64,000 nucleotides of DNA from an uncultured Roseobacter sp. (GCF_947496515.1 NZ_CANMDB010000004.1:124001-188000); one strand, 5' to 3'. Counted from the stretch's first letter, positions 38,958 to 49,065 are shown. The notes: a model not told the origin generated them from the letters alone. Numbers and translations: made by a program.

Positions 38958-40124
38958 ATGGCCGTGGTAAACCGGATCGCCGATATGAGTGCGGAGATCA
39001 CCGCGTGGCGCCAGCATCTGCATACCATCCCGGAGCTGGGGCTGGCCTGTCACAAGACGGCGGGTTTTGTGGCGGAGCGGCTGCGCGAATTCGGCGTGGA
39101 TGCGCTGCACGAGGGGATCGCGGAGACCGGGATCGTGGCCATCATCGAGGGGCAGGGCGAGGGGCCCACCATCGGGTTGCGCGCGGATATGGACGGGTTG
39201 CCCATCGTGGAGGAAACGGGGGTGGCTTATGCTTCGACCCACGAGGGGCGGATGCATGCCTGCGGCCATGACGGGCATACCGCGATGCTGCTGGGGGCGG
39301 CGAAGTATCTGGCCGAGACCCGGAATTTCGCAGGCCGTGTGGCGCTGATCTTTCAACCGGCGGAGGAAGACGGCGGCGGGGGCGAGGTCATGGTGCAGGA
39401 AGGGATCATGGACCGGTTCGACATTGCCCAAGTCTACGCGATCCACAACGCGCCCGGAAAACCCTTTGGCAGCTTCAACACGCGGCCCGGGCCGATCATG
39501 GCCGCGGCTGATACGTTTCACATCCACATCACCGGCAAGGGCGGGCACGCGGCCCGGCCCCATGACACTGTGGATCCGGTGGTGGCGGCCTGTGCGCTGG
39601 TTCAGGCGCTTCAGACCATCGTCAGCCGCAACCGCAACCCGATGGACCGCCTGGTGGTCTCGACCACGCAGATCCACACCGGCACAACCGACAACGTGAT
39701 CCCGGAGATGGCCTATATCAATGGTACCCTGCGCACCTTTGACAAGGCGGTGCAGGCCATGGCGGTGCGGCGGATGCAGGAGATCGTGGAGGGGACGGCG
39801 GCGACCTTTGGTCTCACCGCCGAGCTGGAGATCGACTACGGCTATCCACCCACGGTGAACCATGCCAGCGCTGTTGATTTCGCGGTCGAGGTGGCGGATG
39901 ACGTGGCCGGAGAGGCGGGGGTCAACAGTGACATCCCGCCGGTGATGGGGGCGGAGGATTTCTCCTACATGCTGGAGGCGCGGCCCGGGGCCTATCTGAT
40001 GCTGGGGCAGGGCGACACGGCGGGCGTGCACCATCCCAAGTATAACTTCAACGATGAGATAGCGCCGATCGGTGCCTCCTTCTTTGCCCGGCTGGTGGAG
40101 CGCGCCCAACCGGTGCAGCGCTAG
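38958..40124 (+). CDS. M20-family amidohydrolase
   Basis: 388 residues, metallopeptidase M20D (hippurate hydrolase/IAA-amino acid hydrolase type). Metal ligands are visible in GLRADMDGLP, HACGHDGHTAMLLGAA and QPAEEDGGGGEVMV, with a central dimerisation lid (GHAARPHDTVDPV). It removes an acyl or amide group from an amino acid. Three bases separate it from the first agmatinase-family gene, so it begins an operon with two ureohydrolases. Confidence 0.88.
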   Translation: MAVVNRIADMSAEITAWRQHLHTIPELGLACHKTAGFVAERLREFGVDALHEGIAETGIVAIIEGQGEGPTIGLRADMDGLPIVEETGVAYASTHEGRMHACGHDGHTAMLLGAAKYLAETRNFAGRVALIFQPAEEDGGGGEVMVQEGIMDRFDIAQVYAIHNAPGKPFGSFNTRPGPIMAAADTFHIHITGKGGHAARPHDTVDPVVAACALVQALQTIVSRNRNPMDRLVVSTTQIHTGTTDNVIPEMAYINGTLRTFDKAVQAMAVRRMQEIVEGTAATFGLTAELEIDYGYPPTVNHASAVDFAVEVADDVAGEAGVNSDIPPVMGAEDFSYMLEARPGAYLMLGQGDTAGVHHPKYNFNDEIAPIGASFFARLVERAQPVQR

Positions 40125-40127
40125 CCC

Positions 40128-41102
40128 ATGGCGCTGGAAGATGCCAAGAGCCAGATGGATCACGCCTTTACGCGGGAGGATCCCAAAGGCCCCAGTTTCG
40201 AGCTGACCTTTGGCGGTGCGCTGTCGTTTCTGCGGCGGCGCTATACCAAGGACCTGAGCGGGGTGGACATTGCCGTAACGGGCGTGCCCTTCGATCAGGC
40301 GGTGACTAACCGGCCCGGCACGCGCCTGGGGCCACGGGCGATCCGCGAGGCCAGCAGCTTGCAGGCACCCGATGCGCCCTATGGCTGGCCTTTTGATGTG
40401 CTGAGCGAGCGGGTGATTGTGGATTACGGGGATCTGGCATTCGATTATGCCAATATCCCGGCCTTTCCCGGTGCATTGACCGAGCATATCCGCGGGATAT
40501 TGCAAGCGGGTGCTGCCAGCGTCGTGCTGGGTGGGGATCACTATATCAGCTTTCCCATCCTCAAGGCCTATGCAGAGGTTTACGGGCCCGTCAGCCTGCT
40601 GCAGTTCGACGCGCACACGGATACCTGGGCGGATGATGATATGGCCCGGGTGGATCACGGCACCATGTTCTACAAGGCGGTCAAATCAGGGCTGGTGGAT
40701 CCTGCGACCTCCGTGCAGGTGGGTATCCGCACGACCAATGCAGACACCCTTGGCGTGAACATCATCGACGCAGCAGAGGTGCACCGCATCGGTCCGCAAG
40801 CGGTGGTTGCGCGCGTCAGGGAGATCCTGGGCAACCGCCCCTGCTATCTGAGTTTTGACATCGACGCGCTGGATCCGGCCTTTGCCCCCGGTACCGGCAC
40901 GCCCGTGTGGGGCGGGCTGACCTCTGCCCAGGCGGCGGCGATGCTGCGGGGGCTGGCGGGGATCAACATCCGGGGCGGCGATGTGGTTGAGGTTTCGCCC
41001 CCCTTCGATACAACCGGCGCGACGGCAATCGCGGGCGCCCATGTGGCAACTGAATTGCTGAGCCTTCTCGGTTGGCGCATGCGACAAGAGAGTGAAGAAT
41101 GA
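40128..41102 (+). CDS. speB: Agmatinase-family ureohydrolase, copy 1
   Basis: 324 residues. Mn ligands are present in VLGGDHYISFP, QFDAHTDTW and SFDIDALDPAFAPGTGTP, the arginase/agmatinase pattern. Agmatine, guanidinobutyrate or other guanidino compounds are plausible substrates; the exact one cannot be read from sequence. It lies between the M20 gene and a second, divergent copy. Confidence 0.88.
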   Translation: MALEDAKSQMDHAFTREDPKGPSFELTFGGALSFLRRRYTKDLSGVDIAVTGVPFDQAVTNRPGTRLGPRAIREASSLQAPDAPYGWPFDVLSERVIVDYGDLAFDYANIPAFPGALTEHIRGILQAGAASVVLGGDHYISFPILKAYAEVYGPVSLLQFDAHTDTWADDDMARVDHGTMFYKAVKSGLVDPATSVQVGIRTTNADTLGVNIIDAAEVHRIGPQAVVARVREILGNRPCYLSFDIDALDPAFAPGTGTPVWGGLTSAQAAAMLRGLAGINIRGGDVVEVSPPFDTTGATAIAGAHVATELLSLLGWRMRQESEE

Positions 41103-42052
41103 GCAGACAGAAGAACAAACCCATCAGCGGCAATGATCTGGCCCGGTTCTCGGGGCCCGGCAGCTTTATGCGGCTGCCGTTCGTCAACGACCTCAAAGGG
41201 CTCGATGTGGCGGTGCTGGGCATTCCGATGGATATCGGTACCTCCTGGCGGTCGGGCACGCGGTTCGGGCCCAAGGAGGTCCGCAGCCAGAGCGCGATGA
41301 TCCGGCCTTATCACATCGGCACGGGGGCGGCGCCCTTCGACAGCCTGCAGGTGGCAGACATTGGCGATCTGGCGATCAATACGTTCTCGCTGAAAGACAG
41401 CCTGCGGATCATCCACGAGAGCTACGAGGCGATCCTTGATTATGACGCGATGCCCATGGCCATCGGAGGTGATCATTCCATCACGCTGCCCATTCTGCGC
41501 GCGATGCACAAACGCCACGGGCCGGTGGCGCTGGTGCATGTGGATGCGCATTCGGACGTGAACGAAGAGATGTTCGGTGAGCGCGAGACCCACGGCACGG
41601 TGTTCCGCCGCGCCCATGAGGAAGGGCTGATCCTGCCCGAGAAGACCTATCAGATCGGGCTGCGCGGCACGGGGTATACGGCGGAGGATTTCACCGAGGC
41701 GCAGGGCTGGGGCTTTCAGCAGTTTCCCGCACAGGAGCTATGGCACCGCAGCCTGTCGACGTTGGGCGGCGAGGTGCGGCGCGACATCGGACCCGATCAG
41801 CCCACGTATGTGAGTTTCGACATCGACAGTCTGGATCCGGCCTTTGCCCCCGGCACCGGCACGCCGGAGATTGGCGGGCTGACCACGCCGCAGGCGATGG
41901 AGCTTATTCGCGCGCTCAAGGGGCTCAACATCGTGGGCTGCGATATGGTGGAGGTGTCGCCGCCCTATGATACCACCGGCAACACGGCGCTGGTGGCCGC
42001 GAACCTGATGTTCGAGCTGCTGTGCGTATTGCCCGGGGTCAAGTACCGCTGA
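41099..42052 (+). CDS. Agmatinase-family ureohydrolase, copy 2
   Basis: 317 residues, overlapping copy 1 by 4 bases (ATGA). Mn ligands are in AIGGDHSITLP, VDAHSDVNEEM and FDIDSLDPAFAPGTGTP. It differs from copy 1 in the specificity loops (HSDVNEE versus HTDTWAD), so it is an old paralogue rather than a recent duplication. The pair may form a mixed complex or act on different guanidino compounds. Confidence 0.88.
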   Translation: MSRQKNKPISGNDLARFSGPGSFMRLPFVNDLKGLDVAVLGIPMDIGTSWRSGTRFGPKEVRSQSAMIRPYHIGTGAAPFDSLQVADIGDLAINTFSLKDSLRIIHESYEAILDYDAMPMAIGGDHSITLPILRAMHKRHGPVALVHVDAHSDVNEEMFGERETHGTVFRRAHEEGLILPEKTYQIGLRGTGYTAEDFTEAQGWGFQQFPAQELWHRSLSTLGGEVRRDIGPDQPTYVSFDIDSLDPAFAPGTGTPEIGGLTTPQAMELIRALKGLNIVGCDMVEVSPPYDTTGNTALVAANLMFELLCVLPGVKYR

Positions 42053-42060
42053 GCCTGCGG

Positions 42061-42112
42061 CACGCCCGCGGGCGTGTTGGTCCGGTCGCCCCGCAAGAGC
42101 CGACCGGATCTT
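42061..42112. terminator. Hairpins between convergent genes
   Basis: CACGCCCGCGGGCGTG (42061-42076) is a perfect palindrome. A second stem, TCCGGTCG (42081-42088) with CGACCGGA (42101-42108), encloses a 12-base loop and is followed by TCTTATCTT. Together they can end the agmatinase operon. Confidence 0.5.
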
Positions 42113-42116
42113 ATCT

Positions 42117-42434
42117 TCAGCAGTTGCGCAGGCGGTTTTCCAGCGCGATGACCTTGCCCTTGGACGTGGCCAGTTCGCCTTCTACATCATTGCCGGTGAT
42201 GGAGCTGACGGGTACGAGGATGAGGAAGACACCGATGGCATCGCCGGTCTGGGCGTTGCGTTGCTTTTGCTCCAGTGCGGCGAGAATTTCCTGTTCCTCG
42301 GCCAGTTGGTTGCGGGCGTCGGTGCAGCTGGTCGCGGCAAAAGCGTTGCCCATGCTGACTGGTGCGATGGAATCGGGCCCTTTGGCACAGGCTGCGCAAA
42401 GCAGGGCGGCGGGCAGGAGATAGAATTTTTTCAT
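42117..42434 (-). CDS. Small lipoprotein-like protein
   Basis: 105 residues. The signal peptide MKKFYLLPAALLCAAC ends in a lipobox-like LCAAC with Cys16. A coiled segment follows (RNQLAEEQEILAALEQKQRNAQ), then a hydrophobic stretch FLILVPVSSITG and a final helix ending in Cys. It could be a small envelope lipoprotein. No function is known to me, and no Shine-Dalgarno is obvious. Confidence 0.65.
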   Translation of the reverse strand: MKKFYLLPAALLCAACAKGPDSIAPVSMGNAFAATSCTDARNQLAEEQEILAALEQKQRNAQTGDAIGVFLILVPVSSITGNDVEGELATSKGKVIALENRLRNC

Positions 42435-42574
42435 CGTTTTATATCACTTTTTGCAAGAATTTACTGCGTTGGTGGCGTGCCTATGGGAGTAGTGCCAAGC
42501 ATTCAACCGGCGGCGTTAATATTGGTTAACGTCGCTTTCGGACGGAGACCAGAGCGGTGACAGGGAGACGGCGG

Positions 42575-42979
42575 ATGGGCATGACGATTGTGGCAGTGTT
42601 GCTACTGATGGCGTTGGCGGGGATGGCCTACGTACGGCTGGCGCCGATTGACCCGCAGGCCTGGCATCAGCCCGTTGACCAGACGGAGAACGCGGATCTG
42701 GCGGGGAGTGCTGTGCGCGTGCTGGAGGGGGACGCGGCCCTGATGCAGGCCATTGATGCAGAGATGCGGGCCCTGCCGCGCACGCAGGTTCTGGCAGGAT
42801 CGCCCGAGGCCGGGCGCGTTACCTACGTGACCCGCTCGGCTGTCTTCGGGTTTCCGGATTTCACCACGGTGGACCTGCAGGGAGATCAGATCCGTCTCTT
42901 CGCGCGGTTAAAATACGGGGCGTCAGATCTGGGGGTCAACCGCAAACGACTGGAGCGGGTGATCGCCGCCGTGCAGTGA
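42575..42979 (+). CDS. DUF1499 membrane-anchored protein
   Basis: 134 residues from ATG 42575 (GGGAG 7 bases before); an in-frame GTG at 42557 would give 140. An N-terminal membrane helix precedes a DUF1499 domain (RVTYVTRSAVFGFPDFTTVDLQGD). Function unknown. Its last 57 bases overlap the convergent secreted-protein gene on the other strand. Confidence 0.75.
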   Translation: MGMTIVAVLLLMALAGMAYVRLAPIDPQAWHQPVDQTENADLAGSAVRVLEGDAALMQAIDAEMRALPRTQVLAGSPEAGRVTYVTRSAVFGFPDFTTVDLQGDQIRLFARLKYGASDLGVNRKRLERVIAAVQ

Positions 42980-43222
42980 GCCGCCCAGCGAGGAGGACAG
43001 GCACCCCTGCTGCACCTCGCGCCACATGGGCACGTTGAGCGACATCTGGCACTGCGCCATGAACATCCGCCCGTCCACCTGCAGGCAGATGGTCTGACCC
43101 AGCTCGATCCGGGCGCCGCCGGTGTCCGTGCAGTAGCAATCCACGGTCTTGCCGCTGGGGCTGGTTACATCCGCAACCCCCGGCAGGGCCGCACAAATCA
43201 GAAGCAGGCTCAGGCGTTTCAT
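42923..43222 (-). CDS. Small secreted Cys-containing protein
   Basis: 99 residues. Signal peptide [17 protein letters not shown] is followed by [44 protein letters not shown], with four Cys in this segment likely forming disulfides. The end ([12 protein letters not shown]) has a fifth Cys. This pattern recurs in Rhodobacterales secreted proteins of unknown role. ATG 43222 is chosen over 43258. The 3' end overlaps DUF1499 by 57 bases. Confidence 0.65.
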   Translation of the reverse strand: MKRLSLLLICAALPGVADVTSPSGKTVDCYCTDTGGARIELGQTICLQVDGRMFMAQCQMSLNVPMWREVQQGCLSSSLGGSLHGGDHPLQSFAVDPQI

Positions 43223-43285
43223 GGGCCCAAGATTAGCACGTGCCGGGGCCTTGACCAACGCCTTTCAATCCCTCAGAGACGCTGC

Positions 43286-44341
43286 ATGATCCCGGTGCAT
43301 CAATTGGAGCAGATTACGGCCCGTTTCGAATACCTCGAAGCGGCCATGTCAGCGGGCGACCCTTCCGCGGACATTGCGGCGCTGGCCAAGGAATACGCCG
43401 ATCTGCGGCCCGTGGTGGCGCAGATCAACGCCTACCAGCGGCTCGTGGCGGATATGGCCGAGGCGCAGGAGATGCTCAGCGATCCTGATATGGCGGCCCT
43501 TGCCGAAGAGGAATTGCCGCGGCTGAAGGCCGCGCTGCCGGAGGCGGAGGCGGCGTTGCAACTGGCGCTGCTGCCGCGCGACAAGGCCGATGCGCGCCCC
43601 GCGATGCTGGAGATCCGGCCCGGAACCGGGGGCGATGAGGCCGCCCTTTTTGCCGGTGACCTGATGCGCATGTACCAGCGCTATGCAGAGGACCACGGCT
43701 GGGGTTTCGAGATCATCGAGTTGCAGGAGACGGAGCTGGGCGGTGTCAAGGAAATGGTGGCGCATATCAGGGGCGAGGGCGTCTTTGCCCGGTTGAAATT
43801 CGAAAGCGGCGTGCACCGGGTTCAACGGGTCCCCAGCACCGAAAGCGGCGGGCGCATCCATACGTCGGCGGCGACGGTAGCGGTGCTGCCCGAAGCCGAA
43901 GAGGTGGACATCGCCATTGACCCCGCGGAGATACGCATCGACACCATGCGTGCCTCGGGCGCGGGCGGTCAGCACGTCAACACCACCGATTCCGCGGTGC
44001 GCATCACGCATCTGCCCACGGGGCTGGTGGTGACCAGTTCCGAAAAGTCCCAGCACCGCAACCGCGATATTGCCATGCAGGTGCTGCGCGCCCGGCTGTA
44101 CGATCTGGAGCGCAGCCGGATCGACAGCGCGCGCTCTGCGGACCGGGCGGCGCAGGTGGGATCAGGCGATCGGTCGGAGCGGATCCGCACCTATAATTTC
44201 CCGCAAGGGCGCATGACCGATCACCGGATCAACCTGACGCTCTATCGGTTGGATGCGGTGATGCAGGGCGATCTGGATGAAATCGTGGATGCGCTGACGG
44301 CTGATGCGCAGGCGCGGCAGATGGCGGAAATGGGCCAATGA
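43286..44341 (+). CDS. prfA: Peptide chain release factor 1
   Basis: 351 residues. It terminates translation at UAA and UAG. The GGQ motif is at 227-229, and the codon-reading PxT tripeptide reads PST at 183-185. It overlaps prmC by 4 bases, the usual coupling with the methyltransferase that modifies the GGQ glutamine. Confidence 0.97.
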   Translation: MIPVHQLEQITARFEYLEAAMSAGDPSADIAALAKEYADLRPVVAQINAYQRLVADMAEAQEMLSDPDMAALAEEELPRLKAALPEAEAALQLALLPRDKADARPAMLEIRPGTGGDEAALFAGDLMRMYQRYAEDHGWGFEIIELQETELGGVKEMVAHIRGEGVFARLKFESGVHRVQRVPSTESGGRIHTSAATVAVLPEAEEVDIAIDPAEIRIDTMRASGAGGQHVNTTDSAVRITHLPTGLVVTSSEKSQHRNRDIAMQVLRARLYDLERSRIDSARSADRAAQVGSGDRSERIRTYNFPQGRMTDHRINLTLYRLDAVMQGDLDEIVDALTADAQARQMAEMGQ

Positions 44342-45171
44342 CTGCGGCAGAGGCGATGGTGGCAGCGACCGCCCGGCTGCGGGCGGCGGGCGTGCCGGAT
44401 CCGGCGCGCGATGCGCGGGTGTTGCTGGCGCATGCGGCGTCTGTGGATGCAGCTCGCGTCACGCTGATCGCACCCGAGGATATCGCCCCCGAGATCGCCG
44501 AACGCTATGACAACCTCGTGGCGCTGCGGGCCGTGCGGGTGCCTGTCTCGCAGCTGATTGGCGCGCGGGAATTCTACGGCCGCAAGTTTGAGGTCAGCCG
44601 CGATGTGCTGGACCCCCGGCCCGAGACGGAGACGCTGATCGAAGCAGCTTTGGCGCAGCCGTTTGACACGGTGTTGGATCTGGGAACCGGCTCTGGCTGT
44701 ATTCTCGTGACGCTGCTGGCCGAACGTCCGGAGGCGCGGGGGGTGGCGGTGGATCTGTCCGAGGCCGCCTGCCTGCATGCCAGCGCCAATGCCGCCCGGC
44801 ATGAGGTTGCGGGCCGCGCGCGCGTCGTGCAATCAGACTGGTTCGAGGCGGTGGAGGGGCGCTATGATCTGATCGTGTCGAACCCGCCGTACCTGGCAGC
44901 CGACGAGATGAACGAGGTTCAACCGGAGCTGCGCGAGCATGAGCCGCGCCTTGCGCTGACCGACGAGGGCGACGGGCTGTCGGTCTACCGGACCATTGCT
45001 GCACACGCACAGGGGTATCTGAATTCCAATGGTCGCGTGCTGGTTGAAATCGGCTGGCAGCAGGGCGCAGCGGTCCGCGCGATCTTTGCGGCCCAGGGGT
45101 GGGGAGAGGTGGCGATTCTCCCCGATCTGGGTGGGCGCGACAGGGTGGTTTCCGCGGCGAAACCCGGCTGA
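44338..45171 (+). CDS. prmC: Release factor glutamine methyltransferase
   Basis: 277 residues. It methylates the GGQ glutamine of RF1 and RF2 using [19 protein letters not shown] is the SAM site, and NPPY at 182-185 is the catalytic motif. The N-terminal helical domain binds the release factor. It is translationally coupled to prfA. Confidence 0.95.
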   Translation: MTAAEAMVAATARLRAAGVPDPARDARVLLAHAASVDAARVTLIAPEDIAPEIAERYDNLVALRAVRVPVSQLIGAREFYGRKFEVSRDVLDPRPETETLIEAALAQPFDTVLDLGTGSGCILVTLLAERPEARGVAVDLSEAACLHASANAARHEVAGRARVVQSDWFEAVEGRYDLIVSNPPYLAADEMNEVQPELREHEPRLALTDEGDGLSVYRTIAAHAQGYLNSNGRVLVEIGWQQGAAVRAIFAAQGWGEVAILPDLGGRDRVVSAAKPG

Positions 45172-45394
45172 TACGCGCTGAAAACGCTGCAAAACTTCGG
45201 AAATCTATCTAAAAAACCGTATTCCCTCTTGCAGCGTGAGGTGCTGCGTGCTTATTCAAACATGTTGCAGCAGTGGATGACCCACCAGGGTGGTCCCGCG
45301 CGGCGGTAAGCCCAACATATCGACGCCCCGGAACAGATACGGCGCTTTGCGCATCCGGCCCACCGATCCACAGCACGAAGGCTGAGCGAGCTTC

Positions 45395-46003
45395 ATGAAA
45401 TCATCGAGATCCCGGTCCCGCTCCAAGAGCAACCGCAACCGGTCCCATGGCAATCAGGGCGGCAATGTCGTCAACCGCGTGTTCGACAGTTCGGGCCCGG
45501 AAGGCAAAGTCCGCGGCACGCCGCAGCAGATCATCGAGAAGTACAATCAGCTGACGCGCGATGCGCAGCTGAGCAACGACCGGGTCGCTGCGGAGAACTT
45601 CCAGCAGCACGCGGAGCATTACACGCGGATGCTGTCGGAAGCGCAGCGCGAGATAGAGGCGCGCCGCGAAGAGCAGGAGCGTCAGAACCGCGAACGGCAG
45701 GCCGAGCGCGACCGCGAGCGCGCCGAACGGCAGGAACGCGACGCCCAGCATCAGCAGCAGCAACCACCGCAGGGGGGCGATGCCCCGCAGGATGGTGAGA
45801 GCACGCTGGTGGAAACACCCGAGAGCCAGCCCAAACCCAAGCGCAGCCCGCGCCGCAAACCGCGCGCCAAAACGGACGGTCAAAAGCCCGACAATCCGAA
45901 GTCCGACAAGCCGAAATCCGATGCGGCCACGTCTGACGTGCCGAGCGCTGACGGGTCCGGCGGTGATCAGCCGGGTGGGGATGCGCCGAAAGCCGCGGAA
46001 TAG
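45395..46003 (+). CDS. DUF4167 domain protein
   Basis: 202 residues. The N-terminus is basic and Ser/Arg/Asn-rich (RSRSRSKSNRNRSHGNQGG). A DUF4167 core (NRVFDSSGPEGKVRGTPQQIIEKYNQLTRDAQLSNDRVAAENFQQHAEHY) is visible in pieces. A Glu/Arg coiled coil and a Lys/Pro/Asp tail follow. RNA binding is plausible from composition; function is not established. It is found across alphaproteobacteria near prfA/prmC. Confidence 0.85.
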   Translation: MKSSRSRSRSKSNRNRSHGNQGGNVVNRVFDSSGPEGKVRGTPQQIIEKYNQLTRDAQLSNDRVAAENFQQHAEHYTRMLSEAQREIEARREEQERQNRERQAERDRERAERQERDAQHQQQQPPQGGDAPQDGESTLVETPESQPKPKRSPRRKPRAKTDGQKPDNPKSDKPKSDAATSDVPSADGSGGDQPGGDAPKAAE

Positions 46004-46009
46004 GGGTTC

Positions 46010-46852
46010 TCAGGTTTTCGCCACTTCTCGGGCGAGCGCGCAGAACCCCTCCACCGGGATCTGCTCGGCCCGCTCCGTGGGCGAGATCCCCGCAGCGCGC
46101 AACCGATCCTCCAGATCAGGTGTCACGCCCTTCAGGGCCGCGCGCAGCATCTTGCGCCGCTGGTTGAAGGCGGCGGCCACCACACGGCTCAGGACATCTG
46201 CATCCGCGGGGTAGCGCGGTGCGGGCAGCGCCTCCAGATGAACGACGCTGCTGGAAACCTTGGGCGGTGGCGTAAACGCCTCGGGCGGCAGCTGCAGGGC
46301 AATGCGGGCATCACTGCGCCACTGGGCCAGCACCGCGAGACGCCCGTAGGCCTTGTTGCCCGGCTGGGCCACGATGCGCGCGGCGACCTCGCGCTGAAAC
46401 ATCAGGGTCAGGCTCTGCCAGAAAGGCGGCCACGCGGGCGGCGTCAGCCAGCGCACCAGCAACTCCGTTCCGACGTTATAGGGCAGGTTGGCCGCCACCT
46501 TGATGGGCGGGGTGAGATGCGCCAGCGGATGGATCTCCAGCGCGTCGCCTTCCAGCACCGTGAGCCTGCCCGGATAGGCGGCCGCAATCTCCGCCAGCGC
46601 CGGTTGGCAGCGGCGGTCCTTTTCGATGGCCAGCACGTGGCGTGCGCCTTCGGCCAGCAGCCCGCGGGTCAGCCCGCCGGGGCCGGGGCCGACCTCCAGC
46701 ACGTCGCAGCTCTGCAGATCGCCCGCGGCGCGCGCGATCTTGGCGGTCAGGTTCAGATCCAGCAGGAAGTTCTGGCCGAGCGATTTGCGCGCACTCAGAC
46801 CGTGGGTGGCGATGACCTCGCGCAGCGGGGGCAGGGTATCGATGGCGCTCAT
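46010..46852 (-). CDS. rsmA: 16S rRNA dimethyladenosine transferase
   Basis: 280 residues, KsgA family. It dimethylates two adjacent adenosines near the 3' end of 16S r[24 protein letters not shown] (SAM site) and [11 protein letters not shown] are all present. The C-terminal domain has [14 protein letters not shown]. It is the last gene of the lptD-surA-pdxA-rsmA cluster. Confidence 0.96.
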   Translation of the reverse strand: MSAIDTLPPLREVIATHGLSARKSLGQNFLLDLNLTAKIARAAGDLQSCDVLEVGPGPGGLTRGLLAEGARHVLAIEKDRRCQPALAEIAAAYPGRLTVLEGDALEIHPLAHLTPPIKVAANLPYNVGTELLVRWLTPPAWPPFWQSLTLMFQREVAARIVAQPGNKAYGRLAVLAQWRSDARIALQLPPEAFTPPPKVSSSVVHLEALPAPRYPADADVLSRVVAAAFNQRRKMLRAALKGVTPDLEDRLRAAGISPTERAEQIPVEGFCALAREVAKT

Positions 46853-46873
46853 CTCAGGGGGCGGGCCGGGGCA

Positions 46874-47848
46874 TCAGCGTGCGGCCAGCCGGGCGGCCAG
46901 CTTGATCGCCTCGATCATGCTGGTGGGATTGGCGGACCCCGTCCCGGCGATGTCAAAGGCGGTGCCGTGATCGGGCGAGGTGCGCACGAAAGGCAGGCCC
47001 AGCGTGACGTTCACGCCGCGGTCGAAATCCAGCGTCTTGATGGGGATCAGCGCCTGATCGTGGTACATGGCGATGGCCGCGTCATACTGGCAGCGGGCGG
47101 CTGCGTGGAACATCGTATCCGCGGGCAGAGGGCCGGTCAGGTCATACCCTTCCTGCCGCATCTCCATCAGCAAAGGGGCGATCCAGCTGCCTTCCTGCTG
47201 GCCCATCGCGCCGCCCTCGCCCGCATGGGGGTTGAGCCCGGCGATGGCCAGCCGGGGCGCGGCGATGGCGAAACGGTCGCGCAGATCCGCATGGGTGATC
47301 TCGATCGTGGTGCGTAGCAGATCGGGGGTCAGTGCCTTGGCGACCTCCTGCAGTGGGATATGGATGGTCGCGGGCACCACGCGCAGCTGATCGGAGGCCA
47401 GCATCATCACCGCGCGCGCGCCGGTGCCCGCCAGTGCCTCCAGATACTCGGTATGGCCGGGGTAGGCGAAACCCGCCCCGTCGATGAGCGCCTTTTTATG
47501 GATGGGCGCGGTGCACAGCGCGGAGGCCGCGCCGCTGCGCACCAGATCCACCCCGGCGGCGATCACGTCAATGACTCCCTGCGCGTGGCGCGGATCCGGC
47601 ACACCCGGCACGCGGGGGCCGGGGAAATCATGGGCCAGCACCGGCAGCGCGCGCGTGCAGACGGCTGCCGCCTTGCCCGCGTTGGCAATCACCTCGACCG
47701 GGATGTTGCCGGGCAGGTGGCGTGGATCGCCCATCCAGATCATCGGGATACTGCCCCGCAGCGCTTCCCATGCTCCTGCTGCCACCTCCGGGCCGATGCC
47801 CGCAGGCTCCCCGCAGCTGATCACCACGGGCGACGACGACGGTGTCAT
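46874..47848 (-). CDS. pdxA: 4-hydroxythreonine-4-phosphate dehydrogenase
   Basis: 324 residues. An NAD-dependent step in pyridoxal-5'-phosphate synthesis. SCGEPAGIGPE at the start, GHTEYLEAL (metal His), GLNPHAGEGG and MYHDQALIPIK (metal His) are the PdxA signatures. ATG 47848 overlaps the surA stop by 4 bases. Confidence 0.95.
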   Translation of the reverse strand: MTPSSSPVVISCGEPAGIGPEVAAGAWEALRGSIPMIWMGDPRHLPGNIPVEVIANAGKAAAVCTRALPVLAHDFPGPRVPGVPDPRHAQGVIDVIAAGVDLVRSGAASALCTAPIHKKALIDGAGFAYPGHTEYLEALAGTGARAVMMLASDQLRVVPATIHIPLQEVAKALTPDLLRTTIEITHADLRDRFAIAAPRLAIAGLNPHAGEGGAMGQQEGSWIAPLLMEMRQEGYDLTGPLPADTMFHAAARCQYDAAIAMYHDQALIPIKTLDFDRGVNVTLGLPFVRTSPDHGTAFDIAGTGSANPTSMIEAIKLAARLAAR

Positions 47849-49065
47849 GGGGTGATGATACGGGCGTCCGCGCGCAGCTGGTCGAGAAAGCCGTCCGCAT
47901 AGGCGGTGATACGCGCGGAGCGCAGCGCAGCGGCCACGTCTTCACGCGCCACATCTTCGTTCACGGCAGCCGTCCGGCCGCACATCATCAGGAACACCAG
48001 GGTCTGCCCGTTGTTGCGGGTCAGCGCCGTGGAGGCCTCGCCCGGGTCCAGCTTGCTGAGCTCGATGGCAAAATCCTGCGGGATCTCGGCGGGGGGCAGG
48101 GTGCTGCGCTCCAGCACTTCTTCGGGCTGGCCCTGTGCGATCCCGTAGAGATCATCGCATACGTCGATATCGGCGCGCACTTTGGCGGCCTGGGACAATG
48201 CGCTCTCGGACCGGCCACCGGGGATGTAGTAGGCGGCGTAGTCGATGGCGGCGAATTCCTGCGCGGTCGCCCCCGTTTCCTCGATGTCGCGCAGCTGGAA
48301 CAGTGCGATGGCGTTGGGGATGGGCAGCGGATCGGTCACCTCGCCCGGTGCGAGGCTCAGCAGCAGCGGCCGTAGCGATGCGGGCAAGCGGTTGATCTCC
48401 TGCCATGGCAGCCGCCCGCCAGCGTCCCGCGACGCGGTCGCGGAGAATTCACGGGCGTAGTCGGAGAAGACGTCAAAGGAGGTGGTCTCGGCGATTTCCT
48501 GCGCCAGCGCCTCCACGTCGGCGCGGCGCTCGGGCGGCGCGGGAATGATGATCTCCGACACCAGAACGCGGATGCCGGACGCGCCACCGGCCGAACCGAG
48601 CGCGCGGTCGATCTCTGCCTCGGTGATCTGGACACGGCCGCCGAAGCGTCCGCGGATCAGCTGCCGCCAGCCAACGCCGATCTCCACAAAGGCGCGAAAG
48701 CTCTCTTCGGCAACGCCGCCCTGCTCCAGCGCCTGAACAAAGGCCTCCGGCGACAGCTCGGTGCGGCCAGCAAACTCAGCCACGCCGGCGTCGATGTCCT
48801 CTTCGGTCAACTCCAGCCCCACGGCCTCGATGGCCTGGGATTGCAACCGCTCGTCCACCAGCGTGTCGATCACATCCGCGCGACCGGCCCCGGCGGAGTT
48901 GAGAAGCCGCAGAAAGGTGATCCGCTGCTCGACCTCGAACTGGGTGACCGCATCGTCGTTGACCAGCACCACCGGATCAAAAAGACCCTGTGCCACCACC
49001 GGGCCGCCGAGGATCAGTGCCGTTGTGAAGGCGATTGCGGTTCTCATGCTGCTCAGTGCCATCAT
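47845..49065 (-). CDS. surA: SurA-type periplasmic peptidyl-prolyl isomerase
   Basis: 406 residues from ATG 49065, which has AGGA 6 bases before; ATG 49083 would overlap lptD by 10 bases. A signal peptide (TAIAFTTALILGGPVVAQ) and SurA N-terminal domain (DPVVLVNDDAVTQFEVEQRITFL) precede one parvulin domain (SEIIIPAPPERR ... GGRLPWQEINRLPASLRPLL). It chaperones outer-membrane proteins such as LptD, encoded next to it. It has one clear PPIase domain, not two as in E. coli. Confidence 0.88.
   Translation of the reverse strand: MMALSSMRTAIAFTTALILGGPVVAQGLFDPVVLVNDDAVTQFEVEQRITFLRLLNSAGAGRADVIDTLVDERLQSQAIEAVGLELTEEDIDAGVAEFAGRTELSPEAFVQALEQGGVAEESFRAFVEIGVGWRQLIRGRFGGRVQITEAEIDRALGSAGGASGIRVLVSEIIIPAPPERRADVEALAQEIAETTSFDVFSDYAREFSATASRDAGGRLPWQEINRLPASLRPLLLSLAPGEVTDPLPIPNAIALFQLRDIEETGATAQEFAAIDYAAYYIPGGRSESALSQAAKVRADIDVCDDLYGIAQGQPEEVLERSTLPPAEIPQDFAIELSKLDPGEASTALTRNNGQTLVFLMMCGRTAAVNEDVAREDVAAALRSARITAYADGFLDQLRADARIITP

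Noticed and set aside
38058-40658. 866-codon open frame on the minus strand
   Set aside because: Only its first-to-38894 part matches MazG. The rest is antisense to the M20 gene, a high-G+C artefact with no ribosome site.
45256-45396. 47-codon minus-strand frame before DUF4167
   Set aside because: It overlaps the DUF4167 start and has no ribosome site; left unannotated.
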